DNA of 64,000 nt from Phenylobacterium sp. (GCF_019636135.1 NZ_JAHBYD010000001.1:222765-286764); one strand, 5' to 3'; positions 21,200 through 31,848 are shown, numbered from the stretch's first letter. Translations and numbers: made by a program. Notes: generated by a model not told the origin, from the sequence alone.

Positions 21200-21520
21200 C
21201 TACGCCCGCGAGGCCTTTTCCTTCAGGCCGCTGGTTCCCTCGCGGGCCTCCAGGCGTTCGGCGACTTCGTCGAGGCTGACGCCGGCGGCGGCGATGACGA
21301 CGAGCCAGTGGTAAATCAGGTCGGCGCTCTCGTGGGTGAGGGCTTCGCGGTCGCCCTGGGCGGCGGCGATGACGGTCTCGACGGCTTCCTCGCCCATCTT
21401 CTTGGCGGCGCGGTCGAGGTCGCCCAGGAGCTGGGCGGTGTAGGAGGTCGAGGTGTCGCCGCCGCGGCGGCTCTCGATGGTTTCGGCCAGGCGGCCGACG
21501 ACTTCCGTGAAGCGACTCAT
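21200..21520 (-). CDS. hisE: Phosphoribosyl-ATP pyrophosphatase
   Basis: A 106-residue MazG-fold enzyme, second step of histidine synthesis (PR-ATP to PR-AMP). [20 protein letters not shown] and [12 protein letters not shown] contain the EE-E and E-D metal-binding acids. It stands alone rather than fused to HisI. Last gene of the his cluster; its start overlaps the hisF stop by 4 bp. Confidence 0.96.
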   Translation of the reverse strand: MSRFTEVVGRLAETIESRRGGDTSTSYTAQLLGDLDRAAKKMGEEAVETVIAAAQGDREALTHESADLIYHWLVVIAAAGVSLDEVAERLEAREGTSGLKEKASRA

Positions 21521-22317
21521 GCTGCGGCTTGCTCCGTGATCCGGACGGGGATGCCGGCGGCGGCCATGGCGGCCTTGGCTTCGCCGATGCCGACCTCGCC
21601 GAAGTGGAAGATGGAGGCGGCCAGCACGGCGTCGGCGCCGGCCTGCACGCCCTCGACCAGGTGCCTGGCGGCGCCCGCACCGCCCGACGCGATGACCGGC
21701 ACGCTGACGGCCTGCGAAACGGCGCGCACTAGGTCGAGGTCGTAGCCGGTCTTGGCGCCGTCGCGGTCCATGGAGGTGAGCAGGATCTCGCCGGCGCCCT
21801 TCTCCACCGCCTCGACCGCATAGGCGACCACGTCCAGGCCGGTCGCCCGGCGACCGCCGTGGGTGTAGACCTCCCAGCCGTCGTTGCGCCCGCCGGGACC
21901 CGTGCGCGTGGACCCGTGCTTCGCGTCGATCGCCACGACGGTGGCCTGGCTGCCGAAGGCGTCGGCGCAGGCCGAGATCAGGTCGCGGTTCTCCACCGCC
22001 GAGGTGTTGATGCTGATCTTGTCGGCGCCGGCCAGCAGCAGGCGGCGCGCGTCCTCGACCTTGCGGATGCCGCCGCCGACGCTGAGGGGCATGAAGCAGA
22101 CCTCCGCGGTGCGCGCGACGACATCGAAGATCGTGTCGCGGTTCTCGTGGGATGCGGTGATGTCGAGGAACATCAGCTCGTCGGCCCCGGCGGCGTCGTA
22201 GGCGCGGGCCTGCTCGACGGGATCGCCGGCGTCGCGCAGGGAGACGAACTGCACGCCCTTCACCACCCGGCCGTCCTTCACGTCCAGGCAGGGGATGACG
22301 CGGACCTTCAGCGTCAT
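21517..22317 (-). CDS. hisF: Imidazole glycerol phosphate synthase cyclase subunit
   Basis: A 266-residue TIM barrel that, with HisH, converts PRFAR to imidazole glycerol phosphate and AICAR. Catalytic Asp11 lies in [16 protein letters not shown] and the second catalytic Asp in VVAIDAKHG. The start at 22317 overlaps the hisA stop (ATGA); the stop overlaps hisE. Phosphate-binding [13 protein letters not shown] is near residue 228. Confidence 0.97.
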   Translation of the reverse strand: MTLKVRVIPCLDVKDGRVVKGVQFVSLRDAGDPVEQARAYDAAGADELMFLDITASHENRDTIFDVVARTAEVCFMPLSVGGGIRKVEDARRLLLAGADKISINTSAVENRDLISACADAFGSQATVVAIDAKHGSTRTGPGGRNDGWEVYTHGGRRATGLDVVAYAVEAVEKGAGEILLTSMDRDGAKTGYDLDLVRAVSQAVSVPVIASGGAGAARHLVEGVQAGADAVLAASIFHFGEVGIGEAKAAMAAAGIPVRITEQAAA

Positions 22318-23036
22318 GCGGCGACGCCCAGGGCTTCGGCGGGGTCGATGGCGCCGTTGTAGAGGGCGCGGCCGAGGACGGCGCCGGCCACCGGCGCGCC
22401 CTTGCGCGCCTTCAGGCGGTGGAGGTCGTCGACGCTGGCGAGGCCGCCCGCGGCGATGACGGGGATCGCCACCGCGTCGGCGATGGCCCCGAAGGCGTCG
22501 ACGTCGAAGCCCATGACCGTGCCGTCGCGGTCGATGTCGGTGATGATGAGGGCGGCGACGCCGGCGTCCTCGAAGCGCCTGGCCACGGTGATCGCATCGA
22601 GGTCGCTGTCGGCGGTCCAGCCGTTCACCGCGACCTTGCCCTTGCGCACGTCGACGCTGACGGCGATCTGCTCGGGATAGGCCAGCGCCGCGGCGATGAC
22701 GATGTCCGGCTGCTGCACCGCCACCGTGCCCAGGATCACGCGGCTGACGCCGGCCTCGATCCAGCGCTCGACGTCCTTCAGGGTGCGGATGCCGCCGCCG
22801 AGCTGCACGGGCACCGACACCGACGACAGGATGGCCTCGACGCCCCGGGCGTTGATCGCCTCGCCCTGCACCGCGCCGTTCAGGTCGACCACGTGGATCC
22901 AGTGGAAGCCGGCGTCGGCCCACTGCTTCGCCTGCGCGCCGGGGTCGGCGTTGAACACGGTGGCCGTCGAGAGGTCGCCGTGCAGGACGCGCACGCACTG
23001 GCCGTCCTTCAGGTCGATGGCGGGGTAGAGGATCAC
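22314..23036 (-). CDS. hisA: Phosphoribosylformimino-5-aminoimidazole carboxamide ribotide isomerase
   Basis: A 240-residue TIM-barrel isomerase (ProFAR to PRFAR). [18 protein letters not shown] carries the catalytic Asp near residue 7, and [14 protein letters not shown] carries the second near 130. The start is a GTG at 23036 overlapping the hisH stop as GTGA. Paralogous to hisF next to it, as usual. Confidence 0.97.
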   Translation of the reverse strand: MILYPAIDLKDGQCVRVLHGDLSTATVFNADPGAQAKQWADAGFHWIHVVDLNGAVQGEAINARGVEAILSSVSVPVQLGGGIRTLKDVERWIEAGVSRVILGTVAVQQPDIVIAAALAYPEQIAVSVDVRKGKVAVNGWTADSDLDAITVARRFEDAGVAALIITDIDRDGTVMGFDVDAFGAIADAVAIPVIAAGGLASVDDLHRLKARKGAPVAGAVLGRALYNGAIDPAEALGVAA

Positions 23037-23671
23037 GGACGCCACTCCAGGAAGTCGGCCAGGAGCCTCAGGCCGGACGCTTGCGATTTCTCGGGGTGGA
23101 ACTGCACCCCGGCGAGGTTGTCCCGCGCCACGGCGGCGGGGAACCGGCCGCCGTGGTCCACATAGGCCGCCACATCGGCGGTGTCTTGCGGATACATGGC
23201 GAACGAGTGGGTGAAGTAGACGGGCGCGCCGGCGCGCAGGCCCGCCAGCACCGGCAGGCCGCTCACGGCCTCGAGGTTGTTCCAGCCCATGTGCGGGACC
23301 TTCAGCGCCGGGTCGGACGGGGCGATCTTCCTCACGTCGCCGTCGATCCAGCCGAGGCCGGGGGTGACGCCGAACTCCAGGCCGCGCGAGGCCATGAGCT
23401 GCATGCCGACGCATATTCCCAGGAACGGCGCTGCGCGCCGGATGACGGCATCGTTCAGCGCCTCGATCACGCCGGACCGGGCGGCGAGCGCGTCCATGCA
23501 GGCCTTGAAGGCGCCGACGCCCGGCAGGACGACGCGGTCGGCCCTGGCGACCGCCTCGGGATCGTGGGTGACGACGATGTCGGCGGTCCCGGCCGCCGCG
23601 CGGACCAGGGCCTTCTCGGCCGAGCGCAGGTTGCCCGACCCGTAGTCGATCAGGACGACGGTCTGGGTCAC
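23033..23671 (-). CDS. hisH: Imidazole glycerol phosphate synthase glutaminase subunit
   Basis: A 212-residue class I glutamine amidotransferase feeding ammonia to HisF. The catalytic triad is visible: Cys87 in [11 protein letters not shown], and His and Glu in [20 protein letters not shown] opens the protein. It is separated from hisB by a family A repeat but otherwise overlaps the downstream hisA. Confidence 0.96.
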   Translation of the reverse strand: MTQTVVLIDYGSGNLRSAEKALVRAAAGTADIVVTHDPEAVARADRVVLPGVGAFKACMDALAARSGVIEALNDAVIRRAAPFLGICVGMQLMASRGLEFGVTPGLGWIDGDVRKIAPSDPALKVPHMGWNNLEAVSGLPVLAGLRAGAPVYFTHSFAMYPQDTADVAAYVDHGGRFPAAVARDNLAGVQFHPEKSQASGLRLLADFLEWRP

Positions 23672-23705
23672 GACGACCTTCCTGCGCGCCGTCGGCGCCG
23701 TCGAA

Positions 23706-23791
23706 TTGAACCGCGGAGATCGCGGAGATTCGCAGAGATGTCGGCGCGGCGCGGATCGCTCCGCGCATCTCCGCGATCTCTGCGGTTTGAA
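23706..23791. repeat. Triple-unit hairpin (family A) between hisB and hisH
   Basis: The left arm TTGAACCGCGGAGAT continues with CGCGGAGATT and CGCAGAGATG; the right arm, ending TCTCTGCGGTTTGAA, is its near complement around a GC-rich loop. It occupies the 174-bp gap inside the his operon, so his mRNA should carry the hairpin. Nothing else is seen in the gap. Confidence 0.85.
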
Positions 23792-23845
23792 GGATGGCGC
23801 TGCCGCGCCACCGGGGCTGGGGGCGGCGCTGCAGTCATGAAGGAA

Positions 23846-24436
23846 CTACAGCACGCCCTTGGTGGAGGGGGCGTGGCCGTGGGTCTTGGGGTCGAGCTCG
23901 ACGGCGGCGCGGACCGCGCGGGCCAGGGCCTTGAAGCCGCTCTCGGCGATGTGGTGGGAGTTCGTGCCGTACAGGCACTCCAGATGGACACACGCGCCGC
24001 CGTTCATGGCGAACGCGTGGTGGAACTCCTTGAAGAGCTCGGTGTCCATGTCGCCGACCTTCGGCGTCCTGAACTCGACCTTCCAGATCAGGTAGGGCCG
24101 GTTGGAGAAGTCGATGGCGCAGCGGCTCAGCGTCTCGTCCATCGGGATGTAGGCGTGGCCGAAGCGGCGGATGCCCTTGAAGCCGTCGAGGGCTTCCTTG
24201 ATCGCCTGGCCGAGCACGATGCCGGTGTCCTCCACCGTGTGGTGCATGTCGATGTGCAGGTCGCCCCTGGTCTCGACGTCGAGGTCGATGCCGCCGTGGC
24301 GGGCGAAGCTGTCCAGCATGTGGTCGAAGAAGCCGATGCCGGTGGAGACCTTGCTGACGCCGGTCCCGTCCAGGTCCACGGCGACGCGGATCTGGGTCTC
24401 CCTGGTGTTGCGGACGACCTCGGCCTTGCGGCTCAT
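23846..24436 (-). CDS. hisB: Imidazoleglycerol-phosphate dehydratase
   Basis: A 196-residue Mn-dependent dehydratase (IGP to imidazole acetol phosphate), monofunctional. Metal-binding motifs are [27 protein letters not shown] [10 protein letters not shown], and [13 protein letters not shown]. First his gene of the cluster, starting 13 bp after the kinase gene's stop, so probably cotranscribed with it. Confidence 0.97.
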   Translation of the reverse strand: MSRKAEVVRNTRETQIRVAVDLDGTGVSKVSTGIGFFDHMLDSFARHGGIDLDVETRGDLHIDMHHTVEDTGIVLGQAIKEALDGFKGIRRFGHAYIPMDETLSRCAIDFSNRPYLIWKVEFRTPKVGDMDTELFKEFHHAFAMNGGACVHLECLYGTNSHHIAESGFKALARAVRAAVELDPKTHGHAPSTKGVL

Positions 24437-24449
24437 GACAACCCCCGAA

Positions 24450-25439
24450 TTACAGACCGCGACTCGCGGCGAGGTCCTTCAGCGAGACCTGCGGCCGCGG
24501 CCCGTAGTGCGAGATCACCTCGGCCGCCGCCAGCCCGCCCAGCCGCGCGCAGTCGCGCAGCGAACGGCCCCGGGAGAGGCCGAAGAGGAACCCGGCCGCG
24601 TATTGGTCGCCCGCGCCGGTGGTGTCCACGACTTTCTCTATCGCCTCGGCCGGCACGTGCAGGGTTTCGCCCTTGGAGAGCACCACCGAGCCCTTCTCGC
24701 TGCGGGTGACGGCGGCGAGCTCGCAGTGGCGCAGGAGCTGCTCGCAGGCCTCGTCGAAGTCGGCGGTCTCGTAGAGCGCCAGCAGCTCGGCCTCGTTGGC
24801 GAAGAGGAGGTCGACCTGGGTCTCGATGAAGCCCTTCAGGCCGCCGCGGTGGCGCTCGACCACGAAGCTGTCGGAGAGGGTGAGCGCGATCCTGCGGCCG
24901 GCGCCGTGCGCGAGACCAGCCGCCTTGGCGAAGGCGCGCCGCGCGGCCTCGGCGTCGAACAGGTAGCCTTCCAGGTAGACCACCTTGGCGGCCTCGACGG
25001 TGGCGACGTCGACGTCGTCGTCGGTGAACTCCACCGAGGCGCCCAGGAAGGTGCACATGGTGCGTTGCGCGTCCGGGGTGACGTTGATCATCGAGACCGC
25101 GGTGGCCGGGCCGCCCGTGAGGGGCGCGTTGTCGAACCTGGCGCCGATGGCGCGCATGTCGTGCGCGAAGACGCGGCCCAGCGGGTCGTCGGCCACCTTG
25201 CCCATGAAGGCGCCCCTGCCGCCGAAGCTGGCCAGGCCCGCGATGGTGTTGGCGGCCGAGCCGCCCGAGGCCTCCACCGCCTCGCGCATCTTCGCGTAGA
25301 GGGCCGCCGACTGCCCGGCGTCGACCAGCATCATGGCGCCCTTGGTCAGCCCGTTCTCGGCGAGGAAGGCGTCGTCGCACGGCGCGATCACGTCGACGAT
25401 GGCGTTGCCGATCGCGGCGACGTCGTAGGTCTCGGGCAT
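24450..25439 (-). CDS. PfkB-family carbohydrate/adenosine kinase
   Basis: A 329-residue ribokinase-family protein. [20 protein letters not shown] opens it, [19 protein letters not shown] is PfkB signature 1, and [19 protein letters not shown] is signature 2 with the catalytic Asp of GAGD. Annotated alphaproteobacterial homologues upstream of hisB are usually called adenosine kinase; the substrate is not proven by sequence. It precedes hisB by 13 bp. Confidence 0.88.
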   Translation of the reverse strand: MPETYDVAAIGNAIVDVIAPCDDAFLAENGLTKGAMMLVDAGQSAALYAKMREAVEASGGSAANTIAGLASFGGRGAFMGKVADDPLGRVFAHDMRAIGARFDNAPLTGGPATAVSMINVTPDAQRTMCTFLGASVEFTDDDVDVATVEAAKVVYLEGYLFDAEAARRAFAKAAGLAHGAGRRIALTLSDSFVVERHRGGLKGFIETQVDLLFANEAELLALYETADFDEACEQLLRHCELAAVTRSEKGSVVLSKGETLHVPAEAIEKVVDTTGAGDQYAAGFLFGLSRGRSLRDCARLGGLAAAEVISHYGPRPQVSLKDLAASRGL

Positions 25440-25549
25440 AAGCAGGCAATCCCCTCGGGCCAGGGCGCGCCGATTACAGGGAAAAGGTCGGCGAAGCTAG
25501 GCGCCGGCCGTGACGTCCAGGAAGGGGGCACGACCGTCTGAGGTTCAGG

Positions 25550-26851
25550 CTAGGTCGCCGGCGGCGGCTTCGCGGCGGCGGCTTCGGTCTTCAGACGCTG
25601 CACCATGTCGCCCGAGAGGTAGCCGTCGGCCGTGAAGCCGCGGGCCTTCTGCCAGCTCCGCAGAGCCTTGCGCGTGCCCATGCCGACCACGCCGTCGGGC
25701 TGGCCCGCGTCGAAGCCCAGGGCGTTCAGCGCGCGCTGGGCCGTCATCCGGTCGACGAGCGACAGCGGCGTCTCCTGCGGCCAGGCCCGGGTCAGCGGCG
25801 GCGCGCCGGCGAAGCGGTCGGCCAGCAGGCCCACGCCCAGCGCGTACGACAGGCTGTTGTTGTACTGGCGCAGCGCGAAGTGGTTGGGGAACAGCAGGAA
25901 GATCGGCCCGCCCGCGCCGGCCGGCGCCGCCAGTTGCGCCCGGGCGTTCGTGTCGGCGTCGGCCCAGGGCCGCCCGTCGGCGGGCTTCACGCCCTGCGCC
26001 GCCCACTCGGCGGGCGTCAGCTTCGGCCCCTCGGTCACGCTGTAGTCGAAGCGCGCCGGCACGCTGACCTCGCGCGCCCAGCTCTGTCCGCGCGCCCAGC
26101 CGGCCTTGGCGAGCAGGTTGGCGGCCGACGCCAGGCTGTCGGCGCTGGAGCCCCAGATGTCGCGCCTGCCGTCGCCGTCCTGGTCGACGGCGGTGGCGAG
26201 GAAGGTCGAGGGGATGAACTGCGTCTGCCCCATCGCCCCGGCCCACGAGCCGCGCAGGCGCGCCCGCGGCTGTTCGCCCGACTGTATGATCTTGAGCAGG
26301 GCCACGATCTCGCCCTCGGCCCAGCCGCGCCGCCGGCCCTGCGCCGCCAGCGTCGCGAGCGAGCGCAGCGTGTCGTAGTCGCCCTGGATCGAACCGAACC
26401 CGCTCTCCAGCGCCCAGACGCCCAGCAGGATGTCGCGCGGCACCCCGTAGCGCTGCTCGATCGCGCCCCAGACCGGCATCGAGGCGTGATAGCGCTGGCC
26501 GATGGCCACCCGGTCGGCGGTCACCACGCCGCGCAGGTAGTCGCCGATCGGCTTGGAGAACTCCGGCTGGCGTGAATCCGCCCCCGCCACGCGCGGATCG
26601 GGCGTCAGGCCGGCCATCTCGCGGCGGAAGACCGCAGGCTCGATCCCGGCGGCCATCGCCCGGCTCTCGAAGTCCGAGGCCCAGGCGTCGAAGGTCTGGT
26701 CGCCGGACGCCGTCGGCGGCTGGATGCTGGCCTGCGCCGGCGCGGCCTCGCCCACGGATGCGCCGACGCCGGCCATCGGCGTCGAGCCGCCGGGCGCCAT
26801 CGGCGAGGCGCAGCCGGCCAGGAGCAGCATCAGGGGCAGTCGAAAACTCAT
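25550..26851 (-). CDS. Lytic murein transglycosylase lipoprotein (MltB-like)
   Basis: A 433-residue lipoprotein with signal MSFRLPLMLLLAGCAS (lipidated Cys about 14). An SLT family-3/MltB-type catalytic domain spans about 45-345, with catalytic Glu in LLGVWALESGFGSIQGDYD and QTQFIPSTF following. A C-terminal peptidoglycan-binding domain is about 365-425 (LNALGFDAGQPDGVVGMGTR). It cleaves glycan strands during wall turnover. The start at 26851 is preferred over 26887 because it gives a proper lipoprotein signal. Confidence 0.92.
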   Translation of the reverse strand: MSFRLPLMLLLAGCASPMAPGGSTPMAGVGASVGEAAPAQASIQPPTASGDQTFDAWASDFESRAMAAGIEPAVFRREMAGLTPDPRVAGADSRQPEFSKPIGDYLRGVVTADRVAIGQRYHASMPVWGAIEQRYGVPRDILLGVWALESGFGSIQGDYDTLRSLATLAAQGRRRGWAEGEIVALLKIIQSGEQPRARLRGSWAGAMGQTQFIPSTFLATAVDQDGDGRRDIWGSSADSLASAANLLAKAGWARGQSWAREVSVPARFDYSVTEGPKLTPAEWAAQGVKPADGRPWADADTNARAQLAAPAGAGGPIFLLFPNHFALRQYNNSLSYALGVGLLADRFAGAPPLTRAWPQETPLSLVDRMTAQRALNALGFDAGQPDGVVGMGTRKALRSWQKARGFTADGYLSGDMVQRLKTEAAAAKPPPAT

Positions 26852-26931
26852 CCGGCTGAATCTAGGGTGCGTCGGCGCGGCGCCCAATCACTTCGGTGTC
26901 AGCGCGGCACGCGGCGAGGGGGCGGCGCAGG

Positions 26932-26960
26932 TTGACTTGCCGGGACCCGCCCCGTATATG
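26932..26960 (+). promoter_or_regulatory. Housekeeping promoter of rpmJ
   Basis: TTGACT (26932-26937), a 17-bp spacer and TATATG (26955-26960) match the primary-sigma consensus better than any other site in the window. It lies about 54 bp before the rpmJ start and would also transcribe the downstream HAD gene. Confidence 0.8.
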
Positions 26961-27013
26961 CGCGCGCTCTGTTTGACACCGGCCGGGTTCCCGGCCCGAT
27001 GAGATTTGGGTCC

Positions 27014-27139
27014 ATGAAGGTCAGAAGCTCGCTCAAGTCGCTCAAGACGCGTCACCGCGACTGCAAGCTCGTGCGCCGCAAGGGCCGGGTCTACGTCATC
27101 AACAAGACCGATCCGCGCTTCAAGGCCAAGCAGGGCTAA
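27014..27139 (+). CDS. rpmJ: 50S ribosomal protein L36
   Basis: A 41-residue ribosomal protein. [20 protein letters not shown] then [20 protein letters not shown] is the zinc-ribbon-free variant, retaining a single Cys, as in other alphaproteobacterial L36 (which read KVRNSLKSLK). Start ATG at 27014, stop TAA at 27137. It has its own strong promoter, as expected for a ribosomal gene away from the main operons. Confidence 0.95.
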   Translation: MKVRSSLKSLKTRHRDCKLVRRKGRVYVINKTDPRFKAKQG

Positions 27140-27154
27140 GGCGACCGTCGGCCT

Positions 27155-27757
27155 ATGCCGAAGGCCGTTCTCTGGGACTTCGGCAACGTCATCGTGCGCT
27201 GGAGCCCGCGCACGCTCTACGACAAGATCTTCCCCGACGCCGCCGAGTGCGAGCGGTTCCTTTCGACCGTCTGCACCATGGCCTGGCACGCGCCCACCGA
27301 CTGCGGCGTGACCTTCGCCGACAACGTCGCGGCCCTCGTCGAGGCCCATCCCCAGCACGAACCGCACATCCGCGCCTGGCACGAACGCTGGGACGAGATG
27401 TTCTCCGGCCCGATCGCCGAGACCGAGGCCGCCATCGAGGCGCTGCACGCCCGCGGCGTGCCCCAGTACGGCCTCTCCAACATCAGCCACGAGACGCTCC
27501 ACTCGACGCTGGCCATGAGCCCGGCGTTCGGCCGCCTCTCCGGGCTGGTCGCCTCAGGCTTCGAAGGCGTCATGAAGCCCGACCCGGCGATCTTCCGCCT
27601 CTGCTGCGAGCGCTTCGGGCTGGCGCCGGCCGACTTCTTCTTCGTCGACGACAGCGAGAAGAACATCGCCACCGCCCGGGACATGGGCTTCGACACGCTG
27701 CACTTCACCGACCCGGCGGCGCTGCGTCCCGCCCTGGAAGCCCGCGGCCTTCTCTGA
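27155..27757 (+). CDS. HAD-superfamily hydrolase
   Basis: A 200-residue HAD-IA phosphatase-like protein. The nucleophile motif is VLWDFGNVIVRWSP (Asp about 8), motif II is YGLSNIS, and motif IV is FFVDDSEKNIATARDMGF. It is likely a cytoplasmic phosphatase or dehalogenase of the YihX group; substrate unknown. It begins 15 bp after rpmJ and has no promoter of its own in sight. Confidence 0.88.
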   Translation: MPKAVLWDFGNVIVRWSPRTLYDKIFPDAAECERFLSTVCTMAWHAPTDCGVTFADNVAALVEAHPQHEPHIRAWHERWDEMFSGPIAETEAAIEALHARGVPQYGLSNISHETLHSTLAMSPAFGRLSGLVASGFEGVMKPDPAIFRLCCERFGLAPADFFFVDDSEKNIATARDMGFDTLHFTDPAALRPALEARGLL

Positions 27758-27843
27758 CCGTCGCACGGCGGATCGGGTCACGCCGTTACTCAAAACGGGT
27801 GATCCGGCGCGTCCTCGCGGCCGGCCTGCGCGTAACGGCGAGG

Positions 27844-27860
27844 CTGGCACGCGATGTGCC
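27844..27860 (+). promoter_or_regulatory. Sigma-54-type promoter of PEP-CTERM gene
   Basis: CTGGCACG at 27844-27851 and GTGC at 27856-27859 match YTGGCACGRNNNTTGCW except at the R and the first T of TTGC, with the invariant GG and GC at the right 10-bp spacing. It lies 63 bp before the ATG at 27923. Known: PEP-CTERM genes in other bacteria can depend on RpoN and a PrsR-type activator. Confidence 0.55.
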
Positions 27861-27922
27861 GGGTTCGGGAGGAACGCAACCGACGTCGTCCCAAACCGAC
27901 ACAGACACGGATACAGACCGCC

Positions 27923-28582
27923 ATGACCCGCCTCAGCGCCTTCCTCGCCGCCACCGCCCTCGTGGCGATGGCCAGCCCCGCCGCCGCCGCGGTGAACGTC
28001 ACGCTCTCGAACCAGGGCCAGCCGTTCGCGCTTCCCGACGGCCAGGAGCTGATCGCCACCTTCGACGACGCCAACAACCCGACCCAGGTGTTCGTCGACG
28101 GCGTCACCCTGACGCTCATCGGCGCGACCGTCGGCGTGAACGAAGGCGGATCGGGCTACTCGGGCACGCTGCCGAACGACGACACGCACTATCTGACCGT
28201 CCCGGGCGGCGCGACGGCGACCTTCGAGTCGCTGCGCCTGATGTCGAGCTTCAGCCTCTTCATGGGCTCGCCCGACACCTACAACCAGATCGAGTTCTTC
28301 GGCGACAACGGCTACCACGAGGTGCTCTCGGGCGCCGACATGTTCCTGGGCGACACCAACCAGGACTGGGGCTGGGGCAAGCGCGTGAACTTCGACTTCG
28401 GCGGCTACAACGTGAACAAGATCGTGCTGTCCTCGTCGGGCAACTCGTTCGAGGTCGACACCGCCGCCGGCGCGTTCGCCGCGGGCGTTCCGGAACCGGC
28501 GACCTGGGCGCTCATGATCGGCGGCTTCATGGCCACGGGCGTCATGCTCCGCCGCCGCCGCGCCAACCTTTCTCTCGCTTAG
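27923..28582 (+). CDS. PEPxxWA-CTERM sorting-domain protein
   Basis: A 219-residue exported protein. The signal peptide is MTRLSAFLAATALVAMASPA, the middle is an Asn/Gly-rich beta domain (VNVTLSNQGQPFALPDGQEL; HEVLSGADMFLGDTNQDWGW), and the C-terminus is VPEPATWALMIGGFMATGVM followed by RRRRA, the PEPxxWA tripartite tail recognised by exosortase. It is expected at the cell surface or in extracellular matrix after sorting. The exosortase is not in this window. No Shine-Dalgarno is obvious; the ATG at 27923 is set by the signal peptide. Confidence 0.88.
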   Translation: MTRLSAFLAATALVAMASPAAAAVNVTLSNQGQPFALPDGQELIATFDDANNPTQVFVDGVTLTLIGATVGVNEGGSGYSGTLPNDDTHYLTVPGGATATFESLRLMSSFSLFMGSPDTYNQIEFFGDNGYHEVLSGADMFLGDTNQDWGWGKRVNFDFGGYNVNKIVLSSSGNSFEVDTAAGAFAAGVPEPATWALMIGGFMATGVMLRRRRANLSLA

Positions 28583-28609
28583 ACCTCTCTCCTCTGGGCG
28601 AGATCAACT

Positions 28610-28645
28610 GAACCCCCTGTCTTCCCCGGCGGGGGGGTTCTTTTT
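28610..28645 (+). terminator. Intrinsic terminator after PEP-CTERM gene
   Basis: GAACCCCC (28610-28617) pairs with GGGGGTTC (ending 28640), followed by TTTTT. This is a textbook stem and U-run, 28 bp after the stop at 28582. It separates the PEP-CTERM gene from gapR. Confidence 0.9.
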
Positions 28646-28739
28646 GCCCGAAGGTCCACGGGCGGGCGGCGGGGGAAAACGGGGATAACTCGCCGGCGCC
28701 GCTTGGCGGCGGGCGTCCTTCTCGCCTAGAGGCTTTCCC

Positions 28740-29009
28740 ATGGCCGACGACGCTTCCGCACACCCCGACATCCTGAACGCCACCGCGCAGGGACAGCTCA
28801 AGAGCATCATCGAGCGCATCGAGCGCCTCGAGCAGGAGAAGGCCGAGATCGCCGAGCAGATCAAGGAAGTGAAGGCCGAGGCCAAGGGCAACGGCTTCGA
28901 CGTGAAGATCATCAACAAGGTGATCCGCATCCGCAAGCAGGACCGCGCCAAGCGCCAGGAGGAGGAGGCGATCCTCGACCTCTATCTCTCCGCGATCGGC
29001 GAAATCTGA
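28740..29009 (+). CDS. gapR: GapR-type nucleoid-associated protein (DUF2312)
   Basis: An 89-residue protein very close to Caulobacter GapR. In Caulobacter GapR binds AT-rich, overtwisted DNA ahead of replication and transcription and stimulates topoisomerases. Visible marks are DILNATAQGQLKSIIERIER, the coiled-coil RLEQEKAEIAEQIKEVKAEA, and the basic KIINKVIRIRKQDRAKRQEE ending LDLYLSAIGEI, all typical. The start is ATG at 28740. Confidence 0.93.
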   Translation: MADDASAHPDILNATAQGQLKSIIERIERLEQEKAEIAEQIKEVKAEAKGNGFDVKIINKVIRIRKQDRAKRQEEEAILDLYLSAIGEI

Positions 29010-29329
29010 GGAAGAAGCCGCCGGCTTCGCCCTTCGAGGCGCGCAAGGCGGCGGCCAGGCGGGCCGCCCTCAACGCCCTGAAGCGCGCCCGGCGCGCCGC
29101 CGACAAGGCCGGCGTGACGCTCTCCGACTGGGAGGGCGAGTTCCTCAGCGAGGTCTCCGACCGCGTGAAGACCTACGGCCGCGCCTTCGGCGACCCCGAG
29201 AAGGGCGCGGCGGGCGAGGCGCTCTCGATCATGCAGGCGGTGAAGCTCAAGGAGATCACCGCCAAGGCCAAGGGCGAGAAGACGGGGATGCGGCGGACGC
29301 CCCTCCGGCGCCGCAAGGCCGAGGACTAA
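29006..29329 (+). CDS. Basic helical protein coupled to gapR; start uncertain
   Basis: Reading downstream of gapR, the frame is coding-like from LRKKPPASPFEARKAAARRA onward, then TLSDWEGEFLSEVSDRVKTY and a Lys/Arg-rich end (GMRRTPLRRRKAED). The first ATG/GTG/TTG is a GTG at 29114, giving 71 residues, but the residues before it fit the protein's composition. A CTG at 29006 overlaps the gapR stop as CTGA, like the ATGA/GTGA junctions elsewhere here, giving 107 residues. I use that as the outer limit. Function unknown; DNA or RNA binding is possible from its charge. Confidence 0.6.
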   Translation: MRKKPPASPFEARKAAARRAALNALKRARRAADKAGVTLSDWEGEFLSEVSDRVKTYGRAFGDPEKGAAGEALSIMQAVKLKEITAKAKGEKTGMRRTPLRRRKAED

Positions 29330-29387
29330 GGCGCGGGTAACCATCCCTTTTCACGATGTCTTGGCCGCGTTCGGGCCTAATCCCCGC

Positions 29388-30197
29388 GTGACGACATCGC
29401 GTTCCATACGGGCGGCCGTGGCGGCGCTGGCGGGCCTGGGCCTCCTCGCCGGGCCCGCGTCGGCGGCCGAGTTCACCGAAGACCGGCTGGCCGTGGTCAT
29501 GGACCAGGTGTTCGGCCAGGGCGCGTGGCGCCTCACCGGCGGTTACCGTACGCCGGCCCGTGAGGAGCAGTTGCGGGCCCAGGGCGCCAAGACGGTCCGG
29601 CCGGGCGGGATCTCCAAGCACTCGATGGGGCGGCCGGATGCGCCGGGCGCCTACGACGTCGTCGTCGACGGCATGAAGCCGTCGGAGGCGGCGGCCCGCC
29701 TGCGCGCGGCCGGCGCCCCGTTCGCCCGCTACATGCCCAAGGGCCGCCACGGCGCGCAGGGGCCGCACCTGCACGTCGAGCCCTTCGGGTTCGGCGAGGA
29801 GGCCCCCGAGGGCCCCGCCACCATCCTTCTGGCCGACGCCGACGCGCCGAAGGAAGGCCGCGCGCTGTCGGTCACCATCGTCATGCCCCGCAGCGGCGCC
29901 GCCAGCCTGGCGGCCGCCCGCGAGCACCTGGCCGGCGTGCGCGCCGAGGCGCTGAAGGATCGCGCCGACGCCCAGCTCGAACTCGCCCGCGCCTACATGG
30001 TGGGCTACGCCGTGCCGCGCGACTTCGCCGAGGCCAAGACCTGGCTGATCTCCGCCGCCGCCAACCCCGGCGCCGACCCGCAGACCCGCGGCGAGGCCGA
30101 GGACACGCTCGCCCAGATCCCGGCCCTGATGGACGCCGACCGCGCCCAGCGCCCGGCCCACTACGCGGCGCTCAGGGCCGGCGCGGCGGATCGGTAG
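29388..30197 (+). CDS. Exported M15-like peptidase domain with Sel1 repeats
   Basis: A 269-residue protein from GTG 29388, with a signal peptide (VTTSRSIRAAVAALAGLGLL, ASA cleavage). Residues about 30-140 resemble the zinc D-Ala-D-Ala carboxypeptidase fold: GGYRTPAREEQLRAQG, ISKHSMGRPDAPGAYDVVV (His...Asp) and GPHLHVEPF (His). The C-terminal part has one or two Sel1-like repeats (DAQLELARAYMVGYAVPRDF). Probably periplasmic and cell-wall related; activity unproven. An alternative start at 29361 would weaken the signal peptide. Confidence 0.75.
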   Translation: MTTSRSIRAAVAALAGLGLLAGPASAAEFTEDRLAVVMDQVFGQGAWRLTGGYRTPAREEQLRAQGAKTVRPGGISKHSMGRPDAPGAYDVVVDGMKPSEAAARLRAAGAPFARYMPKGRHGAQGPHLHVEPFGFGEEAPEGPATILLADADAPKEGRALSVTIVMPRSGAASLAAAREHLAGVRAEALKDRADAQLELARAYMVGYAVPRDFAEAKTWLISAAANPGADPQTRGEAEDTLAQIPALMDADRAQRPAHYAALRAGAADR

Positions 30198-30221
30198 CGT
30201 TACGCCATCTGATCAAGATGC

Positions 30222-30352
30222 AACGTCATCCCCCGGCTTGTCCGGGGGACCCATTGGGCTGTGAGTTAGGGGAAACGCGCGGCTGCACCGCCGCTGTTCG
30301 ACGCCGCGCGCACAGCCCAGTGGGTGGCCCGGACAAGCCGGGCCATGACGTT
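30222..30352. repeat. REP-doublet inverted repeat (family B)
   Basis: AACGTCATCCCCCGGCTTGT... faces ...CAAGCCGGGCCATGACGTT; tips CCCATTGGGCTGTG and CACAGCCCAGTGGG are also complementary, so this copy is symmetric almost to the loop. The left arm has CCCCCGG-cttgt-CCGGGGG where other copies read GGCCGGG, a compensated change within that arm. Lies between two convergent genes. Confidence 0.9.
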
Positions 30353-30372
30353 CAGAGGTAAGCGAGAGAGCC

Positions 30373-31848
<1,476 letters not shown>

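Noticed and set aside
24437..24449. Attenuator or leader peptide before hisB
   Set aside because: The gap to the upstream kinase gene is only 13 bp and holds no His-rich peptide or stem; the promoter is probably upstream of the kinase gene.
27140..27154. Terminator after rpmJ
   Set aside because: The 15-bp gap to the HAD gene has no stem and T run; the two genes are more likely cotranscribed.
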